From NCBI GenBank assembly GCA_947632195.1, contig CANROE010000014.1, forward strand, positions 1 through 50,683: a DNA stretch of 50,683 nt, in the 5' to 3' direction. Each line of letters begins with the position of its first letter. The first letter of the stretch is position 1. A program made the position numbers and the translations under genes. Below the pieces are notes generated by a model. That model saw nothing but the letters and a program-made list of their open reading frames with translations, had not been told where the DNA came from and did no database searches. This document shows, piece by piece, positions 40,286 through 49,200 of the stretch. Origin of the DNA: an uncultured Clostridia bacterium (GTDB lineage: Bacteria; Bacillota; Clostridia; Christensenellales; Borkfalkiaceae).

Positions 40286-40353
40286 GGGACCAAGAGGTCG
40301 TAGGCGTTTTTCAAAATACGCGCCGCCAAAGGCGCAACCCGTCGCCTCGACCA
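40286..40353 (+). pseudogene. Degenerate tRNA-Pro copy
   Basis: GGGACCAAGAGGTCGT (anticodon-loop end, stem and variable loop of tRNA-Pro) is followed, after about 35 foreign bases that fold as GGCG...CGCC, by CCCGTCGCCTCGACCA (3' acceptor and CCA). The 5' half and the T-loop are missing. Upstream at about 40181 the hairpin CCCGAAAAAGATTGCAAA seen before the real tRNA is repeated. It is a decayed duplicate of the whole tRNA region and not functional. Confidence 0.7.
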
Positions 40354-40400
40354 AAAACGCCCATTTTTGAGCATTTTTTGCCCAAAAATGGGCGTTTTTT
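40353..40400 (+). terminator. Second copy of the integrase-end terminator
   Basis: The same AACGCCCATTTTT hairpin and T-run as at 19547-19594, in the same position between a tRNA 3' end and an integrase 3' end. Confidence 0.8.
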
Positions 40401-40426
40401 GATGCTTTTTTTGTAGAAAAACGGTT

Positions 40427-40951
40427 CTATTCGCGGTTTTGGGGCACAATTTGGGGCATAAAACTCCATTTGTCGAGCTTTTTTCCCTCGTTCAAGAGAA
40501 ATTCGTCCGAGAGATCGGTGTAGGCATTTCCCAATGCGCCGAGCGAATGCCCGACAAACTCCGACCGCGCCGCATCCGAAATGCCAAACTCACAGCAGCG
40601 CGTATAAAAGGTCGTCCGCAAGTCGTAGAGCTTGTGTTCGGGCAAGATCAATTTGAATCGTTCGCGCAGTCGGTTCGTACCGTAAAATTTGAGTTCTCCC
40701 TCTGTTAAAAAGGGTCTCAGCGGCGCAATGATCGGAATTTTTTTATACTCGGTTTTCCCGTTCTTTCGCTTGCTGTTCACCGACACGATAAAATCCCCCT
40801 CGATCCTCGCTGTTTCAAACTCGTTCGGGCGCATTCCCGTGTAGAGCGCGACGGCGAACATCTTCTGATAGGGCGTTCCCGCCGACGCTTCGAGCAAGAT
40901 CTTCTCCTCCTCTTTCGTGAGTGCTTTGCCGTGCTGCGTCTCATGCTGTTT
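40427..40951 (-). pseudogene. C-terminal fragment of a second integrase
   Basis: It matches residues about 239-412 of the integrase at 19622-20860 with only a handful of changes, including TGMRPNE, YDLRTTF, VGHSLG and NAYTDLSD. Homology stops abruptly at about 40951 (after CATGCTGTTT on the plus strand), where unrelated sequence of the TIR gene begins. Residues 99-238 are absent. Residues 12-98 are found, inverted, at 42584-42845. Confidence 0.85.
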
Positions 40952-42589
40952 ACGGCTACTTTTCTCGACCCCGACACGGAGAGCCCTATTACGCAATCGC
41001 CGTATTACCGCAATTTACCCGAGAGATCGAAACGAGAGCTGGATAAAGTTGAAACTATCCGTCAACACGTTCTCAGAAATGCCAAGAGTATCCCACAATA
41101 TGATGTTTTTATCAGCTACAAATCGGGAAGCGAGGAAGCTGAATGGGCAAGAGAATGCTATAAGATGCTTGCAAAACAGCAAGATGGAAAGCGGTACAAC
41201 ATTTTCTACGACGAAGTATCTTTGGGCCCCAAACAAGCAGGCTGGGAGCCGCATATATACGCGGCGTTGAAAAGTGCGAAATGTATGATCCTCTTCGCTT
41301 CTTCGCTTGATAATATGAATTCCGTTTGGGTACAAAACGAATGGAAACGTTTTATCTATTTGCAGAAAACCGACCCCAAAAAAGAAATCATTGTTGTCGG
41401 GAAAAATATCAATCCTTATGATCTGCCGGATCCCGCCATGCGTGAAGAACAAATGCTGACTGTGGGGATAGATCCGTGGCAAAATCATGTAAAATCGCGG
41501 GTCAGAGAAATTTGCGACGATTCTAATATATCCGAATTATTAAAAAACGGGGATAGCTATCTTTTGGTCGGGAAATTCAAGAAAGCGAAGACCGTATTCA
41601 GAAGAATTATCGGACTTGATCCCAATTGTGCGGAGGCATATTGGGGGCTTTTGCGTTGCAGATTGAAGGCTTTTGACGATTATGATATCGTAAAATGCAG
41701 AAGAAGGCTCGATAAGATCGACGAGTTTTATAAGGCACGCACTTTGGCGGAAACCGAAAACGACATGGAGCTCATAAAGCGGATCCGTAAAGTGCAAAAT
41801 GCACAGATCGCAAAGGACGTCTCCGCATTCGACAGAAACAACTATGAGAATTACAGAAAGAGGACAAAAGGGCTGAGAATTTTTAAGAAAGTTTCGGCAG
41901 TTTTCTGTGCTTTGGCAATAGTTGCCGCAGGGATATTCGGTTATTGGGAATATTCGCACCCTCTGAAATATTCCGTGGAAAACGATCAAGCGACATTGAA
42001 AGGGACAAGTTTCTTTTTCCGCTTTATGACCTCGGAAGAACTTAACATTGAGAAATATAACGATTATCCGATTGTGGCAATCGGTGATGAGGCGCTTCAA
42101 AACGGCAAGGTCAAGACAGTGAAACTGGCCTCATCGGTCAGGACGATCGGTAGCGGCGCGTTTGCGAGCAACAAGAATTTAACGCAAGTAACTTGCTTAA
42201 GTACATCGGTCTCGATCGGGAACAGTGCTTTCGCAAATTGCACGAATTTGTCATCTGTCAGCTTCGGCGGTATTGGATCCGAGGCGGCGCTTACAGCGGT
42301 TTATACTGCCGGCGGGACTGTCAGCATCGGGGAGAGCGCTTTTGAAAATTGTATTTCTCTTGAAAGTATCACACTCAAAGGCTTGACCGATTTGGGCGCA
42401 AACGCTTTTCGCGGTTGTACGAGCCTCAAAGAAGTTTACATAGACAGCGGAGAAAATCTCAATATCGGCATGGGGGCTTTTGATAATGTTTCGGATGCTC
42501 TTATTGTCCGCATTCCCACGGTGGAAGAGGCTCTCTACAACTCCCTTGTGCGTGAATACGCAGATGTCACGTTTGAACTCTACCATTAA
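40943..42589 (+). CDS. TIR-domain protein with TM and LRR ectodomain (5'-truncated)
   Basis: A reading frame of about 548 residues. The TIR domain runs about residues 50-170: YDVFISYKSG opens it, then IFYDEVSLGPKQAGWEPHI with the Glu expected for NADase activity, and CMILFASSLDN. A short TPR-like region (about 200-260), one membrane segment (about 320-340) and BspA-like LRR repeats (IGSGAFASNKNLTQV, IGNSAFANCTNLSSV) follow. The frame begins inside integrase sequence with no ribosome site, and the first 40 residues do not look like a family start, so the 5' end is probably lost. TIR inside, LRR outside would suit a membrane sensor; whether it is expressed is doubtful. Confidence 0.7.
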   Translation: MLFTATFLDPDTESPITQSPYYRNLPERSKRELDKVETIRQHVLRNAKSIPQYDVFISYKSGSEEAEWARECYKMLAKQQDGKRYNIFYDEVSLGPKQAGWEPHIYAALKSAKCMILFASSLDNMNSVWVQNEWKRFIYLQKTDPKKEIIVVGKNINPYDLPDPAMREEQMLTVGIDPWQNHVKSRVREICDDSNISELLKNGDSYLLVGKFKKAKTVFRRIIGLDPNCAEAYWGLLRCRLKAFDDYDIVKCRRRLDKIDEFYKARTLAETENDMELIKRIRKVQNAQIAKDVSAFDRNNYENYRKRTKGLRIFKKVSAVFCALAIVAAGIFGYWEYSHPLKYSVENDQATLKGTSFFFRFMTSEELNIEKYNDYPIVAIGDEALQNGKVKTVKLASSVRTIGSGAFASNKNLTQVTCLSTSVSIGNSAFANCTNLSSVSFGGIGSEAALTAVYTAGGTVSIGESAFENCISLESITLKGLTDLGANAFRGCTSLKEVYIDSGENLNIGMGAFDNVSDALIVRIPTVEEALYNSLVREYADVTFELYH

Positions 42590-42845
42590 AAACATTCCCG
42601 AGGAAGAAAACGCGCTTGCGCGACAGTTGTTGCAGACGACAGCTGAAAACATCGTAAAAGATCGCGCCTCGGGAGCAGAACAGAGAAAAAGCGATATTGA
42701 GAAGTCTTTTCGGATCTTCGGCGAAAAGGAGATCATGCAAGTGCCGAAAGCATTCAGAAAAGAATTCAGGACGGAGGGTTGCACCGCTCATATCCGCAAG
42801 CGCAAGAGCGGGAAGACCCATTGGAACTATGAGGTGCGCTATATT
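42584..42845 (+). pseudogene. Inverted N-terminal fragment of the second integrase
   Basis: It encodes, on the plus strand, the equivalent of integrase residues 12-98 (TIKNIPEEENALARQLLQ at the start, HWNYEVRY at the end), nearly identical to the intact copy. Its orientation is opposite to the C-terminal fragment at 40427-40951. It begins right at the TIR stop codon. Confidence 0.85.
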
Positions 42846-42886
42846 CCCCTTTCGCATTTTTTAAGTATTCATTCCAATGTTCGCAT

Positions 42887-42913
42887 AAAAAAAGAGCAGA
42901 GAAATTCTCTACT
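42887..42913 (-). terminator. Terminator of the 14-codon unit
   Basis: AGAGAA/TTCTCT with flanking pairs, then seven T on the minus strand. Confidence 0.7.
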
Positions 42914-42956
42914 TTTTACTCCGAACTTGCTGTTTTTGAAATTTTATTTGTTGAAT

Positions 42957-43001
42957 TTATCCCCAAGGATATTTACCTTGTGATAAACTTAATTCACTCA
43001 T
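42957..43001 (-). CDS. 14-residue peptide gene
   Basis: MSELSLSQGKYPWG, stop TAA. The start is preceded by AAAGGAGG at exactly 7-base spacing, the transcript by a TTGCAA-17-TACAAT promoter, and it ends with an intrinsic terminator about 45 bases on. The frame is therefore complete and well signalled although tiny. It could be a short signalling peptide, an attenuator leader, or the 5' stump of a gene lost when the integrase fragment was inserted. Confidence 0.45.
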   Translation of the reverse strand: MSELSLSQGKYPWG

Positions 43002-43046
43002 CTTGAGTCCTCCTTTGATCTTGGTTTGCGGTTGACAGCCACTCCC

Positions 43047-43075
43047 ATTGTATCATCGGAGGTTTTTCTTTGCAA
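43047..43075 (-). promoter_or_regulatory. Promoter of the 14-codon unit
   Basis: TTGCAA, 17 bases, TACAAT on the minus strand. Confidence 0.8.
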
Positions 43076-43093
43076 CGCTTCCGCTCCCTTTTC

Positions 43094-43112
43094 CCTCCCG
43101 CTTAGCGGGAGG
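43094..43112. other. Small hairpin upstream of the 14-codon unit
   Basis: CCTCCCGC-TTA-GCGGGAGG is a perfect 8-bp stem between the giant-gene terminator and the small promoter. The rest of the 356-base gap (42846-43201) is covered by the entries here. Confidence 0.5.
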
Positions 43113-43129
43113 TTCACTTTTAACAAAAG

Positions 43130-43162
43130 ACGGAGCCGACGGCAAAATGCCGTCGGCTCCGT
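43130..43162 (-). terminator. Terminator of the giant surface-protein gene
   Basis: A perfect 15-bp stem (ACGGAGCCGACGGCA and complement, 3-base loop) followed by CTTTTG on the minus strand, 40 bases past the stop codon. Confidence 0.85.
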
Positions 43163-43201
43163 TTGTTCATAACCTATGCGGTTTGTTCGGGATTGCGTTT
43201 A

Positions 43202-46200
43202 TTAGAACTTTTTGCAATCGTAGACTGTCTTGGTCTGATATGTGAAATCCCCATAGGTAAACACATAGTAGACTGCTACATGTCCATAATCCTTTCGACC
43301 CGCTCTAAATGTTAACGTATCATTATACAAATCTTCTGTCTTGTCATATTGTTGATTGGAAGTATCGGGTTCGTTATTTGTATTCTTATTGATATAGTAT
43401 CTGAAATGCGCTTTAATGTTCACTTCCTTTGAGATCGCACCAAGCAAATTCCCGCCTGTAACGGTTGTCGTAAAGTTGTAATCATAATCGGTTGCGCCCC
43501 AATGGAAACTACGCTCTGCCCGTGTTAGAGACACCGAAAAGTCCTTCATCCACAATGCCTCGACGATTGTTGTGGTGGGCTTTGCGGCAAGAGCGATAGA
43601 GGTCACTTTCTCCCAACTCTCCCCATTCTGACGCCACCAGCCGAGGAAGGTGTAACCGTCCGCCGTCGGCTCTGCCAAAGTGATGTCCGCAGTAAACGTT
43701 TCGTCGCGGTCGCCCGTGCCGTAGCTCACTCCGCCCATGGTGTAGGCCACTTCGCTGCGATAAGTTACGGTATCCGAGCCGTAATCGGGCGTGAATGTCG
43801 CGCCGTCTTGATTGAGTTCTTCCACCTTCCAAACGCCGTGCCGCAAACCTCCCAAAACGGGGGGCTCATCCAACGTAATGACGTTTTTCCCTGCGATCTT
43901 CACTTCATACGCTTGGAAAGCGGCTCCGGAAGAATTTTTCAAAACGATTTGCGACCCGAAGTACATCTGCGTATCGAGATACCAATCGCCATCCGACTGC
44001 ACCCAGCCATCGCCCTTGACTTCGGCCTTGCTGTGAAGTTCCACTTCGTAGAGATTTGCCTTCAAGCTCACTTCCACGGTGATCACGGACCCGTCAAGGG
44101 CCGCTTCCCCATACGACGCCGCATAGCCCGTCTCTTCATAGAGGGCGAAACGGTTTTTGCCCGACTCTGTCAATTCAACGGTGTATTGCAGTTTCGTTTC
44201 GCCGTTTGCGGTGAAACGGATGACCGTGTCATACGGAAGATCTACCTTCAATTCATAGCCGTCCTCGCAGAGCCGCCACTCGCGATCGTCCGCAGGTCTT
44301 TCAGCCGCTGTAAAGATCACCTGTTGCGGGAGCGCCTCGTAGAGAGCTTTCACCGAAATTCTCAGTTCTCCCCTCTCGTTGGGCTGTATCTCGCCAAGCT
44401 GCCATTTGCCTCGGGATCCCACTCTCTCGGGAACGGCGGGGATATGGAATACATTTTCCGTCATTTTGACGGTATATTCCCCTTCCACGCCCTCGAAGGT
44501 CACAACCGAGCCGTAGGGAAGATCGTGCGAGACGAAATATCCCTCTCCGTCGCTCTCCCAAGCGAAGGTTTCATCCAATTTTTCATCGCTCGTAAAGCGT
44601 ACGGAAGATTTGTTCGCACTCACCACAAGGCGGATATCGGTTGCGCCCGTGATCCTGTCGCTATCTTTCAAGGGCGCACCGTTTACCGTCCAATAACAGC
44701 TGTACTCCTCCTTGTTGAAGGGGATCTGGTAGTCGTTAAAGGAATAAACTTTGCTGCCGTAGAGAACGTCGGTAACGAGAACTCCGTTTTCATCACTGTC
44801 GCCCGTAAAGTCGATACGGACATTTTCGGTTCCCCAAAGGGTGCCGTCTTCCCGATATATATTGACGGGGTAGAGCGCCTCCGAAACGATCCCGCTCCAA
44901 CTCGTTTGGGCGAGTTCCTTCCCGTCTTTATCGTAAAAGCGCACAGTGGCGACCACGCCGCCGTAAAGATTACTCCACCCTTCTAAGAGAGCATTGAACG
45001 ACGTCATACCCGTTTTAAGGAACTTACCGCCCTCCTCCGGATCGATCGGAATTTCCTTCCCATATTGCAGTTCGTCCTTGGCAATTTTGCTGTTCCACCC
45101 GTTAGTACCGTAGACAGTATAGACGCCCGTTATGGCACTCGTCATGCCGACCGCATTATAGATCTTCGTGCTCATCTGCCCCGTCACTTCGCCGCCTTGG
45201 ACAAAACCGCCGATATCGAAGGTCGAAGTCTTTCGTTGCAGGGTATTGATGGCGATGATGATCTTGCTGATAAACATTGCATAGAGTTTGACTGTCGCCT
45301 GCTGTTTGTTGTTGTGATTGTGGAACTCTTGCACATTATCGATCCTGCGCCAACCCTTTTCGGGGTCTTCATACCACCAACCGATTTGACGGATATCTTG
45401 ATTCTCGGGCGTGATCGTAACGCCGGAAATATCGTAATCGCCATCCATCTTGGTCAAGGACATATAGTAGCCGCCGACGTCGCTGTTTTCCTGCTCTACG
45501 AACGGATAATCGCTGTAAAGGTGCACTTCGACCGAATTGTCCTCCCAATAGACATACAGCGCGTTTTGCTCGGTGATGTCATCGCTGTTGCCGACGTTGA
45601 AGCCGAAGATGTTCGCGATCATATTATCGTCGATCTGATTATTCTCGATCTTCGTGCCCTGTCCGAACCGCTCGGTATAGTAGCCCATGAAGTCACAACC
45701 TTTCACACTCGCACTATTGCCAAGGGTAAGAGGGTGCGGCGCGCTGCCGTAAACATATTCGTAAGTCTTTTTCCAATAGGACGCACCCCGCACGCCCTCG
45801 GAATCGAATTCGCCCTTGATCTGCGTATAGCCCGCGATCGCATAGAGGCTGTATTCGGTAATGTAATATGTGATCCCCGTATATTCTGCGTAGATCGTAG
45901 TATCGCCCAGGACGGTATCGTTTTCGATCTTCCAAGCGCCCGTATAGCCCTTCTTTTCGGGCACGGCGGGGAACTCGGAAAGATGTTCGGAAAGAGAAGT
46001 CCCCCTCTTGAAATTCCGCGTACCGACGACCTGGCCGCCCTCTTCGACTTTGAAGGTGATGTCAAAGCCGACCTCATCCCAAACAGGATAGAGTGTAACG
46101 CTCTCCGCGAGATTGGGCATCTGCGCCAAAGGAGATCCGGGATATTCGCTGTTCAACGTCCAACCTTTCAGAACAAATCCATCTACACGGTAATTGATGG

Positions 46201-49200
46201 GCAGATCGACGACGGTATCGTATTCAAACGTAAACGTGCAGACAAATTTGCCCTCTTCGTTCTGCGCGAACGCGAAATTCTCCGTTTCGATCTTCTTGTC
46301 GCTCAAAAGCGTGATCGTATACTTGTTTGCCGTCCATGTTGCATAGATCGTCGCGTCCCCGGTCACGGGATATTTCCCGTCCGTTGCGGGAATGCTCCAA
46401 CCGTTAAACGTATAGCCCTCTTTGACGGGGTCTGCGGGATAATCCAGACGATCGTCGTAATGCACGCCGCTGTGAACGGTGCTTTCGCCGTTGCCGGAAT
46501 CGAATGTAACCGTGTACTCGTTGAGCGCCCATTCTGCCTCAAATACAACCGGTTCACTCGGGTCGTAAACATGCAGCCCGCGATGTTCTTCCGTATGCAG
46601 ATGCTCTGCGGGACACCTGAATCCCACGATATGCTCTTTTTCGTTGCGCGCAAACGGCAAATCGACATAATCGGTGTCGAACGTCCATTCGTAGATCTTG
46701 ACATAGGCGTTGTAGTTTTCATCCCAATGATAGCCCGCCGCCGTAGCCTCCTCGGCAGAACGGAAGTCGCTCTTAAACACAAGCGTGTATTGGTTCGCCT
46801 GCGGCTCGGCATAGATCTTCATTCCGGCCTTAAAGTCCTTAGGATCGGGGATCAACCAATGATAAGTATAGCCTTCCACTACAAAGTCGGGGTACTTTTC
46901 GAGAACAAGATCAATGTCGGGATAGGAAAGGCTTGCAAAGAGCTCTCGCGTTTCGGGATCGAATACCACATCCTGCGTCGCGATCACAGTGCCGCGCAGC
47001 TCATAGGTCACCGTGGTAAACTGTCCTTCGAGACAGTTGACAGCCTCCCAATTCACCTGTTGCAGTTTTGCTTTCATGCCTTTTTCGAGCACGCTCGCAA
47101 TATCCGCCGTCTTATCCGAACTGCCTTCGTCAAAGACGCTCTCGGGGTTGCGGAGAGCAAGATCGCCGTTGATCTTCACAACGCTTGCAATGGCAAACGT
47201 GGGGATCTCGATGGTGCGGAGCACGCCGTCTTTTACGCCGAGTTTTACGGTGATATCCCCAAAGGAATCGCTTCCCGTCATGCCCGCGCCGTTGAGAACG
47301 AGGGTGTAGAGCAGGTCTTTGAGCCCACTCGCAGTATTGGGATCGTAGGTGCAGCTCCTTACAAACTGATTGAAAGTCCCGCCGATATCGGAGGGTTTCG
47401 CCGTTTGCGAACCGCTATCTCCGCTACTATTTACCATGCCCATGATACTTTCGACCACTGTTTCATTGAGGTTGAACATGAAACAAATATGGTTCATGTA
47501 GTCCTTCATGAAGTTGCTGAGCGGGAAGGCACGGTAAATGACGATTTTCTCGCTGCCGAGCTCGCGCTTGGAATGGTTTCTGCCGCTGAAATCGCTCGTC
47601 TGTTCACGGCGCAGATACATCATTCCGTTCTTGATGGTAAGATCGAGCACAGTGTCGCCGTTGATGATGACAGAGTTGCCCATTATCCCCGCAAGGGTAT
47701 TATAAACGCCGTCGTACGAGAGTCGCGCGTTGAGGCTGATGTTGCCCTTCTCATCGAAGTTGACGGCAAGCCCCTCTACATTGATGGTAATTGCTTCAAG
47801 TTTAATGCCGAGAACGCTGAGGTCGAGGTGCAAAACGCCGTCGATATAGAACTGATCGTTGCGGACATACTCGCCCTCTTTTATGCCGTATTTCTCCGCC
47901 TCACCGGCATCTGCCTTGTGTGTCGCCGTCTTTGCGAGCGCCATCACCAAGCGGTCAAACCCCTGCACACTGAAATACTTTCCTTCGCCGGGTTTTACAA
48001 CGCTTGTATCCTTCCACTTGTTCTCCACTGCTTGCGTGGAGACAGTCACGTTGAACAATTCCCGCCGCACGAGATCGGTTGCGCCCTCTGCGCCGTCCGT
48101 TGCGCCCTCTGTGCCGTCGGCTGACGTTTCTGTTCTCTCGGCGATCTCCTCCGCGCACACTTTGCTCAAAACGGACTTGCCGCGCTCTCCCGTCTTTTGG
48201 AGGGTGATGGAAAGATCGTCCCGATCTTTCCCAAGATCGGCGCCCCTCAGCACGATGTTGAGCGAGGACCCCGTCTCGTCCCGTTTCAGAGAGACGGACT
48301 TGATATATTCGTGGAGTGTAGCCCCATCCTTGTTCGCCTTCTCCGCCTGCTCTTCTGCCTGTGCGGGCGCCTCTGTTTCGGGGAGTTCGATGTCGATCCC
48401 GAATTGGTGCAGAAGGCTCCTGCCCAGCACTTTGAGCCGCGCGATCAGATCGTCGGTCTCCTCGGGAGTACTTCCCAAAAGGCTCAGCCAAGGGTTGACG
48501 AAGTAGTCGTTGAGCGCGTCGCTCTGAATGCCGAGCATATCCACAAGCCCCGCGAGCACCGTCATCAGCTCGTCGCCGGGGACGTACACATACAACGGTT
48601 CATAGCCGCTGTTATCGGGCGTCTCTTCGGAGGTCGAAGGCTGCCCCGCCTCGGGAACGGTGAGCTGCGTCGTCTCGTGGGCGGTGGAAACGGCAATGTA
48701 GAAATCGAGATAACCGTTCGTATTTCCTTCAAGGTCGCAGTCGAGCGCGATGATATCAAGGAAGAAACTCTTATCCTTCGTATTCGTCGCGGCAAGATTG
48801 AGGTGCACGTTGAGATAGGCATTGGGCGTAAACCGCAAACTCTTTTCCTTACGGTTCAACTTGATGGCAAATTCGTCCGTGTGGACCGCGACAAAGCCGT
48901 CTACTTCATAGCGCACGCCGTCGAGCGCGGGATCTTCACTGACGTATTTTTCATCTGCGGAACGGATCTGCGCATTGAATTCCACTTTCAAATCTTTTTG
49001 GTTCAAAAGATTGATGGCCGCGCCGACATAGTCGATGACGTCTGCAAAATCTTCCACTGTGAGATAGGTGCGATCTGCGGGCATGGACGGCATCTCGCCG
49101 CCGAATGCGTCTATATGCAGTTCGGAATTTACCAGAACTTGATCTTGCTTGTAATAGAGCGCAAGCCCGATCCAGCCGTTTTGATCGATCAGATTGAAGA

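Noticed and set aside
40286..40353. Second functional tRNA-Pro
   Set aside because: The 5' half and T-loop are missing, so no cloverleaf can form.
45065..48124. A 1019-codon plus-strand frame
   Set aside because: It lies wholly antisense to the giant surface protein, which has clear repeat domains. The frame is open because of biased codon use on the other strand.
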